Below are positions 1-5,482 of a stretch of 5,482 nucleotides of DNA, piece after piece. The translations under genes and the position numbers were made by a program. Where the stretch lies: positions 1 to 5,482 of the forward strand of contig JACMJP010000357.1 of NCBI GenBank assembly GCA_014380545.1, read 5' to 3'. The DNA is from Chitinophagales bacterium (GTDB lineage Bacteria > Bacteroidota > Bacteroidia > Chitinophagales > BACL12). The notes under the pieces are model-generated. The model ran no database searches, was not told where the DNA came from, and was given only the letters and a program-made list of their open reading frames with translations. The stretch's first letter is position 1. The number at the start of each line of letters is the position of its first letter.

Positions 1-726
1 AACATTTTCAGGCAATTCCTTTTCTACATCAGTATGTTTTCCCATTTGATGACTCAGGTGTGTGAGATATGTTTTTCCGGGTTTAATTTCTTCAATTACT
101 TCCAGGGCTTCCTGTAAATTGAAGTGCGAAATGTGTTTTGTTTTGCGCAAGGCATTCAATACCAAAACTTCACTTCCTTTTATTTTTTCTTTTTCAATAT
201 CAGAAATAAAATTTGCATCAGTTATGTAAGTGAAATTATTTATTCTGAAACCATATACTTTCATATTCAAATGTTTTACTTCAACAGGAATAAATTTTAC
301 TTCTCCTATATTGAATGGATTATTTTCAAAACGGAATAATTTCATTTCAGGAATGCCGGGATATACTTTTTCTTCAAACACATAATGGTATTCCTTGCGA
401 ACTGCATGTTCAGTTTCTGCGGTCAAATAAATGTCCATTGGCTTTTGTTGAAAATAATTATATGCACGGATATCGTCCAAACCTGCAGTGTGGTCTTTAT
501 GCTGATGAGTTAACAGGATGGCATCAAGCTTTTTTACATTTTTCCGTAACATTTGCTGGCGGAAATCCGGGCCTGCATCTACTACAAATGTCTGATTGTT
601 TATTTCAATTAATACAGAACACCTTAAGCGTTTATCTTTTGGGTCAGATGAATTACATACATTACAATCGCAACCGATCATCGGTACGCCACCGGAAGTT
701 CCTGAACCGAGTATTGTAATTTTCAC
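1..726 (-). CDS. MBL-fold metallohydrolase, PhnP-like (3' end beyond window)
   Basis: Predicted cytoplasmic metal-dependent hydrolase of the metallo-beta-lactamase superfamily, closest in layout to PhnP-type phosphodiesterases. The 242 visible codons read without a stop to base 1; related proteins are roughly 250 residues, so only a short C-terminal tail is probably missing. Visible motifs are a glycine-rich first strand (ILGSGTSGGVP, residues 5-15), then GCDCNVC with C19, C21 and C24 matching the PhnP structural zinc site. The metal motif HQHKDH is at 74-79, and other likely metal ligands are H152, D170 (TDAN) and H223 (THLSH). The start is GTG at 724-726: an in-frame TAA lies four codons upstream and the first residues (MKITILGSGTS) fit the family start. 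No Shine-Dalgarno is seen. It follows the 91-residue gene by 16 bp, suggesting cotranscription. There are no phn genes nearby, so the PhnP substrate cannot be assumed; the family assignment is firm, the substrate unknown. Confidence 0.9.
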   Translation of the reverse strand, partial: MKITILGSGTSGGVPMIGCDCNVCNSSDPKDKRLRCSVLIEINNQTFVVDAGPDFRQQMLRKNVKKLDAILLTHQHKDHTAGLDDIRAYNYFQQKPMDIYLTAETEHAVRKEYHYVFEEKVYPGIPEMKLFRFENNPFNIGEVKFIPVEVKHLNMKVYGFRINNFTYITDANFISDIEKEKIKGSEVLVLNALRKTKHISHFNLQEALEVIEEIKPGKTYLTHLSHQMGKHTDVEKELPENV

Positions 727-728
727 AT
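723..728 (-). promoter_or_regulatory. Start-stop ATGTGA overlapping the GTG start of the MBL gene
   Basis: On the minus strand the six bases read ATGTGA. The ATG (728-726) is followed directly by TGA (725-723), and its last base is the first base of the GTG start codon of the MBL hydrolase gene. A ribosome initiating at the ATG would stop at once, so the real gene must use the GTG in the next frame. The arrangement is read directly from the sequence; any regulatory effect is inference, and the match is short enough to be chance. Confidence 0.35.
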
Positions 729-742
729 TGTAATATTAATAA

Positions 743-1018
743 TTACACAGGATTGAGTGCAATTATATTATATTGATGCATAAATTCCCGTGAAGATTCA
801 CTGAGGTTATTTTCATCTATTGGTAGCCGTGAAATAATTTCAAGTAAACTATTTGTGCGGGCATCAATATCAAAATACTTATTAATAACAATTACTTTCC
901 TGGTTTCCAAAATACAATATCCGGCAATAAAATTTCCTTTTTCATACCTGAGAAGATATCCCGCTTCATTCAGCAGGGTTTCCACTTTTTTAAGATTCGC
1001 AGCCGTATATTTGAACAT
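743..1018 (-). CDS. Small conserved-looking protein of unknown function, upstream partner of the MBL gene
   Basis: A 91-residue soluble protein with no signal peptide or membrane segment, probably cytoplasmic. I do not recognise a named domain. The start chosen is ATG at 1016-1018, giving MFKYTAANLKKVETLLNEAG; the open frame extends to a TTG at 1075, but the extra residues (VCTTTVVILVLLQFNC) would run through the intergenic palindrome and promoter-like sequence. The N-terminal part (residues 5-20) looks like an amphipathic helix. A central segment, RYEKGNFIAGYCILETRKVIVINKYF (given as 24-49), alternates like beta strands with glycine turns. Helical DARTNSLLEIISRL-type sequence (52-65) and a polar tail follow. 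It ends 16 bp before the MBL hydrolase start on the same strand, so a shared transcript and related job are likely. I have the impression that similar small proteins occur in other Bacteroidota, but this is memory and not a search. Confidence 0.75.
   Translation of the reverse strand: MFKYTAANLKKVETLLNEAGYLLRYEKGNFIAGYCILETRKVIVINKYFDIDARTNSLLEIISRLPIDENNLSESSREFMHQYNIIALNPV
1006..1013 (+). promoter_or_regulatory. Candidate -7 element for the outer-membrane barrel gene
   Basis: TATATTTG fits the Bacteroidota -7 pattern TAnnTTTG at all fixed positions and would start transcription near 1020, giving a leader of about 73 bases for the gene starting at 1093. It lies inside the first codons of the opposite-strand gene. 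No clear TTG or TTTG element is found at the expected distance upstream, only T-rich sequence around 979-990, so support is weak. Confidence 0.22.
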
Positions 1019-1022
1019 AATT

Positions 1023-1039
1023 TTACAATTGAATTGTAA
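1023..1039. repeat. Perfect 17-bp palindrome, possible operator
   Basis: TTACAATT, a central G, then AATTGTAA form a perfect inverted repeat with 8-bp arms. It lies 4 bases upstream of the ATG of the minus-strand 91-residue gene and just downstream of that gene's candidate -7 element, the usual place for a repressor site. As RNA it would be a weak AT-rich hairpin with an impossibly tight loop, so a DNA-binding dimer site is the better reading. No regulator gene is in the window. The symmetry is certain; the role is inferred. Confidence 0.4.
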
Positions 1040-1045
1040 CAACAC

Positions 1046-1075
1046 CAAAATTACGACCGTTGTTGTACAAACCAA
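1046..1075 (-). promoter_or_regulatory. Candidate promoter for the 91-residue protein / MBL operon
   Basis: Reading the minus strand, TTG (1075-1073) is followed after 19 bases by TAATTTTG (1053-1046). The second element matches the Bacteroidota -7 pattern TAnnTTTG at every fixed position, and the 19-base gap falls in the accepted range. Transcription would begin near 1039-1041, leaving a leader of about 22 bases before the ATG at 1018. The pattern match is seen; promoter activity is inferred. Confidence 0.45.
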
Positions 1076-1092
1076 CTTATTTTTTTGAACGT

Positions 1093-1710
1093 ATGAACAG
1101 GATTCTTTTTTTTATTTTTTTATGCACAAGTTTTTCACTGCAGGCACAAATTAAGCATGGTAAGGATGATGATCAATTCAGAATATTTGATGTTGGGTTG
1201 ATAGCAGGATTTAATGCATCGCAGGTGGATGGTGATAATCTTGCAGGCTTTTATAAAATGGGTTTGAACACAGGGGGTGTTGCACATATTAATTTTAATG
1301 AGGACTGGAGTTTAAGTTTTGAAATTTTATTTACGCAGAAGGGTGCCCGCACAAGGCCTGATCCAGACGCAATAAATGTTTATAAACTTACAATGAATTA
1401 TGCAGAGGTTCCTGTTGCAATAAATTATAATGACCAGAACAGGTTTATATTTTCCGCCGGATTAGGGTATGGAAGATTATTTAAGGTTGTGGAATTAATT
1501 AATGGTCTGGATAATAATAATGATGATGCCTTTTACAGCGATGAAGTAAGTTATCATTTTGGAGGTACAATTTTAATTGGAGAAGAAAAACATTTTGGGG
1601 TGAATTTCAGATATCAGGGATCTATTACCGCAGTAGGGCAATCACTAAATCCAACTCTTCCCGGTGCAATAAACAGATTGCTGAGCTTCCGGGGAATTTA
1701 TTATTTCTGA
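1093..1710 (+). CDS. Outer-membrane beta-barrel protein (PorT-like / porin family)
   Basis: A 205-residue exported protein predicted to form a small beta-barrel in the outer membrane, of the outer-membrane barrel family widespread in Bacteroidota. The chosen ATG at 1093 gives a classic signal peptide: MNR, a hydrophobic core rich in Phe, Leu and Ile (4-14), then SLQA with probable cleavage after A18. The alternative TTG at 1060 would add a polar stretch before the signal and is less likely. After the signal come alternating strands separated by polar turns: FDVGLIAGFNAS (32-43), GLNTGGVAHINF (57-68), WSLSFEILFTQKGAR (72-86), MNYAEVPVAINY (101-112, a family-typical Y.EVP strand), FIFSAGLGYGRLF (118-130), HFGVNFRYQGS (167-177). 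It ends in FRGIYYF with the terminal Phe typical of barrel assembly signals. The cargo or ligand is unknown. It is divergent from the MBL operon and converges on ruvB. Family confidence is high, function low. Confidence 0.85.
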   Translation: MNRILFFIFLCTSFSLQAQIKHGKDDDQFRIFDVGLIAGFNASQVDGDNLAGFYKMGLNTGGVAHINFNEDWSLSFEILFTQKGARTRPDPDAINVYKLTMNYAEVPVAINYNDQNRFIFSAGLGYGRLFKVVELINGLDNNNDDAFYSDEVSYHFGGTILIGEEKHFGVNFRYQGSITAVGQSLNPTLPGAINRLLSFRGIYYF

Positions 1711-1820
1711 TAATAAGTTAATGAATAATAAGAGATGGGTTTGTATTGCAGTAAAAATAATAAGCAGATAGTTCTATTTATTTTTTTCGCTCATCATTCA
1801 TTGCTCTTTACTCATTATCT

Positions 1821-2849
1821 TCATTCAAACAACCGCATGCTTCCTCCAGGCGGCATTTTCCCAATGTGCTTATATGCTTTATCGGTAGCTTCTCTTCCTC
1901 TTTGTGTGCGTTTAATGTAACCTTCCATAATAAGAAATGGCTCATATACTTCTTCCACAGTTTCGGCTTCTTCACCAACTGCAGTTGCAATTGTAGTTAA
2001 ACCAACAGGGCCTCCATTAAATTTTTCTATAATTGTAGCAAGTATCAAATTATCCATTTCATCTAATCCGTGTTCATCAACATTTAATTGGTTTAGTCCG
2101 TATTTGGCAATTTCAATATCAATCATTCCATTGCCTTTCACCTGTGCAAAATCTCTGATCCTTCGCAATAAATTGTTTGTAATTCTCGGTGTTCCCCTGC
2201 TGCGCCTTGCAATTTCAAAAGCGCCCTCATCTGTAATTTTCGTATTTAAAATTTCTGCCGATCGCAAAATAATTTTATGCAATACTTCTGTTTTATAATA
2301 TTCTATCCTTGATGTAATGCCAAAGCGGGAACGCAAAGGGGCACTTAACATACCTGTTCTTGTAGTGGCACCAACTAAAGTAAAGGGATTTAAATTAATT
2401 TGAATGCTCCTTGCATTTGGCCCGCTTTCAATTAATATATCAATTTTAAAATCTTCCATTGCCTGGTATAAATATTCTTCTACTACAGTGCTTAAGCGAT
2501 GAATTTCATCAATAAATAAAACATCGTGTTCATTTAAGCTCGTAAGTAAACCAGCCAGGTCACCTGGTTTTTCAAGTACAGGTCCGGAAGTTATTTTAAT
2601 TCCAACCTCTAGCTCATTTGCAATGATATAACTCAGGGTTGTTTTGCCTAAGCCCGGCGGGCCATGTAATAATACATGATCTAGTGCATCTCCTCTTTGT
2701 TTAGCGGCCTCAATAAATATTTTTAAATTATCAATGATCTTTTCCTGCCCAAAAAATTCAATAAATCCCTGCGGACGGAGAACTTTTTCAATTTCCTTCT
2801 CTGTAGTACTCATCAATTTGCCTGTTGCATCTAAATTCGGATTGCTCAT
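1821..2849 (-). CDS. ruvB: Holliday junction branch migration DNA helicase RuvB
   Basis: RuvB is the hexameric AAA+ ATPase that, loaded on DNA by RuvA, drives branch migration of Holliday junctions during recombination and fork repair in the cytoplasm. The 342-residue product is full length for the family. Visible motifs in order: LRPQGFIEFFGQ (24-35), Walker A GPPGLGKT (63-70), ITSGPVLEKPGDLAGLL (86-102), Walker B LFIDEIH (111-117), sensor 1 GATTRTG (160-166), arginine-finger region LRSRFG (172-177), and sensor 2 region GTPRI (219-223). The C-terminal winged helix holds FNGGPVGLTTIA (277-288) and the DNA-binding KRTQRGREAT (313-322). No key residue is missing. The ATG at 2847-2849 gives MSNPNLDATGKL, a usual short variable N-terminus. 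It stands alone: ruvA and ruvC are not adjacent, which is common in this phylum. No clear promoter or terminator was found; the 3' end faces the barrel gene across 110 bp. Confidence 0.98.
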   Translation of the reverse strand: MSNPNLDATGKLMSTTEKEIEKVLRPQGFIEFFGQEKIIDNLKIFIEAAKQRGDALDHVLLHGPPGLGKTTLSYIIANELEVGIKITSGPVLEKPGDLAGLLTSLNEHDVLFIDEIHRLSTVVEEYLYQAMEDFKIDILIESGPNARSIQINLNPFTLVGATTRTGMLSAPLRSRFGITSRIEYYKTEVLHKIILRSAEILNTKITDEGAFEIARRSRGTPRITNNLLRRIRDFAQVKGNGMIDIEIAKYGLNQLNVDEHGLDEMDNLILATIIEKFNGGPVGLTTIATAVGEEAETVEEVYEPFLIMEGYIKRTQRGREATDKAYKHIGKMPPGGSMRLFE

Positions 2850-2974
2850 TACACATAAAGGTAAAGAATAGTAAACGCCTGTAAATGGTATTATAAACAG
2901 TACAATTCATAACATTTTCCACAATTTGAGGATGGTTTACACAACATGTATGCATTTTATAATTCGTTTCTTTG

Positions 2975-3003
2975 TTTGTAATTTATTGATAACCAGAAAT
3001 TTG
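2975..3003 (+). promoter_or_regulatory. Weak candidate promoter for the lipoprotein gene
   Basis: TTTG (2975-2978), 17 bases, then GAAATTTG (2996-3003), which matches the Bacteroidota -7 pattern TAnnTTTG at all but the first base. Transcription would start near 3009, giving a leader of about 57 bases before the ATG at 3066. The rest of the 2850-3065 gap, which must also hold the ruvB promoter, shows no exact consensus on either strand and no strong hairpin. Confidence 0.25.
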
Positions 3004-3065
3004 ATTTCGAATATTTTAATTGGCAGAATCTTTTCTAAGTACACAATCAAATAAAATTAATTACT

Positions 3066-3959
3066 ATGAAAAAATATTTTTTAATTCTTTTAGTAGCACC
3101 TTTTCTTTTTGCAGCATGTAATCAGAAAAAAGTTGATGAACTTGAAACGCAGGTTAGTTCATTAGAAGGTCAAAGCGCAGAATACAAAAAAGGCTGGGAA
3201 GATGCACAAAATGAAGTTACACAATATCTGAGTGATTTCAATGAAATAGAAGCAAACCTTGACGAAATAAAAAAGAGCGAGGGAATTATTTCCAATCAGT
3301 TAGATGGAGAAACCAGTCCTGCACCAAAACAAAGTATTATGAACAGCATAACTACTTTAAATGAATTGATTCAAAAAAATAAATCTTTAGTTGCTGAATT
3401 AGACAAAAAATATAAAAATTCAAGCTACAAAAATAAAGAGTTGGATAAAATGGTAGCATCTCTTAATGAAAAGATTCAGGAAAAAGAATCTGAATTGATT
3501 GCACTTAAAACTGAATTAGAACAATCTAATTTTCAGGTTGCTACATTATCAACAGAATTAAATACTGTATCACAAGCTAAAATGCAATTAGATTCTGTAA
3601 ATACTATTCAGGCAGGCACAATTGCAAAACAAACTGAAGATTTAAATACTGTATATTATGTTTCCGGTTCTTATAAAGAATTGAAAGAAAAGGGTGTTGT
3701 TGATAAAGAAGGTGGATTCATAGGGCTTGGAAAAACAAAAGAATTAACAGACGATTTTAATGCTTCAGCGTTCACGAAAGTTGATTTGAGAACATTTACT
3801 GAGTTACCAATCAATTCAAAAACTGCAAAAATTGTAACTACACACCCAACAGTTGCCTACGAACTTGTTGAGGGAGATAAAGAAATTGAAGAATTAGTGA
3901 TCAATGATCCTAATGCTTTCTGGAAATCATCAAAGTATCTGGTTGTGCTGACAGATTAA
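3066..3959 (+). CDS. Coiled-coil lipoprotein with conserved C-terminal domain (possibly Cbp1-like)
   Basis: A 297-residue lipoprotein, likely anchored by lipid to the outer membrane. The signal is MKK, a hydrophobic core (4-15) and lipobox LFAAC with lipidated C18. The next residues, NQKKVDELE, are Lys/Asp/Glu rich and only loosely resemble the Bacteroidota surface-export signal, so surface display is possible but unproven. Residues about 20-75 and 92-195 are heptad-like and rich in Lys, Glu, Leu and Ser, indicating two long coiled-coil segments split by a Pro-containing linker (GETSPAPKQ, 81-89). A globular C-terminal domain (about 195-297) contains YYVSGSYKELKEKGVV, FTKVDLRTFTELP, IVTTHPTVAYEL and AFWKSSKYLVV. 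This layout recalls a Bacteroidota lipoprotein family that I believe is annotated as Cbp1-type collagen-binding adhesin; that name is from memory and collagen binding should not be assumed. It is transcribed alone, divergent from ruvB, and ends at the terminator at 4000-4033. Confidence 0.88.
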   Translation: MKKYFLILLVAPFLFAACNQKKVDELETQVSSLEGQSAEYKKGWEDAQNEVTQYLSDFNEIEANLDEIKKSEGIISNQLDGETSPAPKQSIMNSITTLNELIQKNKSLVAELDKKYKNSSYKNKELDKMVASLNEKIQEKESELIALKTELEQSNFQVATLSTELNTVSQAKMQLDSVNTIQAGTIAKQTEDLNTVYYVSGSYKELKEKGVVDKEGGFIGLGKTKELTDDFNASAFTKVDLRTFTELPINSKTAKIVTTHPTVAYELVEGDKEIEELVINDPNAFWKSSKYLVVLTD

Positions 3960-3985
3960 TACTTTAACTGGCTGTAAAAGTATTA
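3957..3985 (+). repeat. AT-rich stem-loop beginning at the lipoprotein stop codon
   Basis: TAATACTTT (3957-3965) and AAAGTATTA (3977-3985) are perfect 9-base complements around an 11-base loop. The first three bases of the stem are the TAA stop codon of the lipoprotein gene. Only one pair is G-C, so it is weak, and no T-run follows, so it is not a terminator by itself. It may simply be chance in AT-rich DNA, or a 3'-end structure upstream of the true terminator. Confidence 0.35.
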
Positions 3986-3999
3986 TTCGAAAAATGAAT

Positions 4000-4033
4000 G
4001 GGGGCTCCGCCACGGACCCCTTTCGTTTTTTTT
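4000..4033 (+). terminator. Rho-independent terminator after the lipoprotein gene
   Basis: A GC-rich hairpin stands out in AT-rich DNA 41 bases after the stop codon. GGGG (4001-4004) pairs with CCCC (4017-4020) and TCCG (4006-4009) pairs with CGGA (4013-4016). C4005 is a one-base bulge and CCA the loop. It is followed by TTTCG and a run of eight T (4026-4033). On the other strand the hairpin is followed by a broken T-run only (ATTCATTTTTC), so it could also weakly end the permease transcript, whose stop lies 54 bases before it. Confidence 0.85.
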
Positions 4034-4087
4034 ATAATCTTGTAATTACAACCCGGACTACAAAATTAACCTTAGGTCAGTTTAAAT

Positions 4088-5482
4088 TTAGTTTGAATTT
4101 TTCTTTTGTAAATAATAATACAGCGGTATACTGCTAGCTAAAAATAGTAACCCTGTAAGACTTTCTCTTGGTGTTGAGAATAATGCATTTCCAACTAATA
4201 ATATACAAAACAAAACAAAGATGATTGGTATATAAGGATAGCCAAAAATTTTCGCAGTAATAATTCCTTTTCGTTTCATTATTATTAACCCGATTGCTCC
4301 GCTTCCGTAAAAAATAAAGCTTGCAAAAATCAACATATCTGTTAATTGATCAAATGTTCCGCTTATTACTAAAACACTGGCCCACATCGCCTGAAAAATT
4401 AATGATTTGTGCGGAGTATGATATTTCTGATGAATTTCTCCAAAAGACTTAAAGAATAAATTTTGTTTTGCCATCTGAAAATAAATTCTGGGAGATGACA
4501 TGAGGGAAGAATTTGTTGCACCGAATGTGCAAAGCATAATTAAAACAGAAATCAAAATAAAACCACCACTTCCCATAATTGCTTTTGCCATTTCGGCTCC
4601 TGCTATTTTGTTTCCATCCGCATCTATTTGCATATATGCTTCCACAGGTAATGCTTTCAAATAAGCATAATTTAAAACCACATAAATAAACATGACGATT
4701 GCAGTTCCACCAATGATTGCTATTGGGATATTTTTTTTTGGATTTTTTACTTCACCACCTATGTAACTAATATTTATCCATCCGTCATAAGCCCAGAAAG
4801 CTGCAAGCATTGCGGTAAACATGGCTGAAAACAATGTACGGCCTTTTAATGTTTCAAGTTGTATGATTGTACCTGAGCTTTCAAAACTATTTGAATTTCC
4901 GCTTAATGCTAACCCAAGTATAATTAACAAAATGATACCGATAATTTTAGCGGAAGAAAAGATATCATTTAACAACCCACCTTTTTTTACACCGTAAATA
5001 TTTATTATAGTTAAACAAATAATTGTAATGATGGTAAATATTTTTACACCGGAATTTGCAAAAGGGAAAATGTAATTTCCGATATTAATTTCTTTTAGAC
5101 CATCAAAGGGATTTATAAAATGCGCAACATTATTTACTGATTCACCAAACACATAAGCAATACTTGCAATGCTTGCTGTTTGAATTACGGTAAAACATGT
5201 CCACCCAAAAATAAATGCGAAAAATTTTCCGTAAATAATCCTGAAATATTCAAATTGACCGCCACCTTCTTCAGTTAATGTTGCTAATCCGGAATATGTA
5301 AAAACACCAAACATGGAAACAATACCTGCGATAACCCATGCTAATAAAATTAAATTGCTATCCATAAGTGTCGTACTCATGGGAGCAATTTTTTTAAATA
5401 TTCCGGACCCGATCATTGAGCTGATTACAAGCAGAATTGCTGTGGTAAGTCCGAGCGCTCTTTTTAGTTCGGGTTTGTTCAT
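4088..5482 (-). CDS. APC-family amino acid permease, 12 transmembrane helices
   Basis: An inner-membrane transporter of the amino acid-polyamine-organocation superfamily (LeuT fold), taking up or exchanging amino acids. The 464-residue length and about twelve hydrophobic helices fit the family, roughly at 13-33, 44-66, 86-113, 146-164, 175-195, 215-241, 253-276, 305-330, 359-377, 382-402, 412-434 and 440-458. Key signatures are the unwound first helix with IGSGIF (24-29), where the substrate backbone normally binds, the helix-6 region AFWAYDGWINISYIGGEVKN (228-247) continuing into PKKNIP, and GATNSSLMSSPRIYFQMAK (321-339) near helix 8. The layout resembles SteT/LAT-type exchangers, but the substrate cannot be read from sequence. 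The ATG is the last three bases of the window; MNKPELKRALGLTTAILLV is a normal family start, yet an upstream start outside the window cannot be excluded. Its conserved KNPKKNIP is encoded by an A9 run (4731-4739). Confidence 0.93.
   Translation of the reverse strand: MNKPELKRALGLTTAILLVISSMIGSGIFKKIAPMSTTLMDSNLILLAWVIAGIVSMFGVFTYSGLATLTEEGGGQFEYFRIIYGKFFAFIFGWTCFTVIQTASIASIAYVFGESVNNVAHFINPFDGLKEINIGNYIFPFANSGVKIFTIITIICLTIINIYGVKKGGLLNDIFSSAKIIGIILLIILGLALSGNSNSFESSGTIIQLETLKGRTLFSAMFTAMLAAFWAYDGWINISYIGGEVKNPKKNIPIAIIGGTAIVMFIYVVLNYAYLKALPVEAYMQIDADGNKIAGAEMAKAIMGSGGFILISVLIMLCTFGATNSSLMSSPRIYFQMAKQNLFFKSFGEIHQKYHTPHKSLIFQAMWASVLVISGTFDQLTDMLIFASFIFYGSGAIGLIIMKRKGIITAKIFGYPYIPIIFVLFCILLVGNALFSTPRESLTGLLFLASSIPLYYYLQKKNSN

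Noticed and set aside
124..719. Plus-strand open frames at 124-339 and 315-719
   Set aside because: They lie opposite the MBL hydrolase, which has clear family motifs throughout; the translated plus-strand frames show no domain-like pattern.
1..726. Naming the MBL gene phnP
   Set aside because: The fold and cysteine motif match, but there are no phosphonate-degradation genes around and related hydrolases act on many substrates, so the symbol would overstate the evidence.
855..1088. Plus-strand frame of 77 codons across the 91-residue gene and the intergenic gap
   Set aside because: It is antisense to the better-supported small gene, would run through the palindrome and promoter-like elements, and ends just before the barrel gene without any signal of its own.
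1753..1785. AAAAATAA / TTATTTTT inverted repeat with a 17-base loop between the barrel gene and ruvB
   Set aside because: The stem is only A-T pairs with a long loop and a poor T-run, so it is not credible as a terminator; no better hairpin was seen in 1711-1820.
1808..2298. Short open frames overlapping ruvB on both strands (for example 1808-1990 minus and 2104-2298 plus)
   Set aside because: They are in other frames of an intact, fully conserved ruvB and show no protein-like features.
2850..2884. TACCTTTA (minus strand, 2863-2856) as a ruvB -7 element
   Set aside because: It misses the last consensus base, has no TTG at the expected distance, and would place the transcript start at the start codon.
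4040..4051. Perfect 12-bp palindrome TTGTAATTACAA between the terminator and the permease stop
   Set aside because: It lies between two convergent 3' ends, where an operator is not expected, and a 12-bp AT-rich palindrome is likely by chance. It shares TTGTAA/TTACAA with the 17-bp palindrome at 1023-1039 but with the half-sites in the opposite order.

Overview
This 5.5 kb window is AT-rich chromosomal DNA from a member of the Bacteroidota, possibly a Chitinophagales/Saprospirales-like lineage (lineage below phylum is a guess). The evidence is the gene content: a small OmpA-like/PorT-like outer-membrane barrel, a coiled-coil lipoprotein of a type common in this phylum, and an unlinked ruvB. 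Shine-Dalgarno sequences are absent before the starts, and a few short matches to the Bacteroidota promoter pattern TTG / TAnnTTTG are present. No tRNA, rRNA, CRISPR array, insertion sequence or phage gene is visible. Overall it looks like an ordinary housekeeping region, not a genomic island.

Layout, left to right. Positions 1-726 (minus) hold a PhnP-like metallo-beta-lactamase-fold hydrolase that runs off the left edge and starts at GTG. Sixteen bases upstream of it lies a 91-residue protein of unknown function (743-1018, minus), so the two probably form an operon. A 74-bp gap with a perfect 17-bp palindrome separates this pair from a divergent outer-membrane beta-barrel gene (1093-1710, plus). 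That gene converges on ruvB (1821-2849, minus), the Holliday-junction branch-migration motor. A 216-bp gap then leads to a divergent coiled-coil lipoprotein gene (3066-3959, plus), which ends in a clear rho-independent terminator (4000-4033). The last gene is a 12-helix APC-family amino acid permease (4088-5482, minus), whose ATG is exactly the last three bases of the window.

The genes do not form one pathway. The only likely functional unit is the small protein plus the MBL hydrolase. The most interesting non-coding spot is 1006-1075, where a palindrome lies between two promoter-like -7 elements that face each other. No convincing new biological system was found. The least understood items are the 91-residue protein and the lipoprotein's C-terminal domain.
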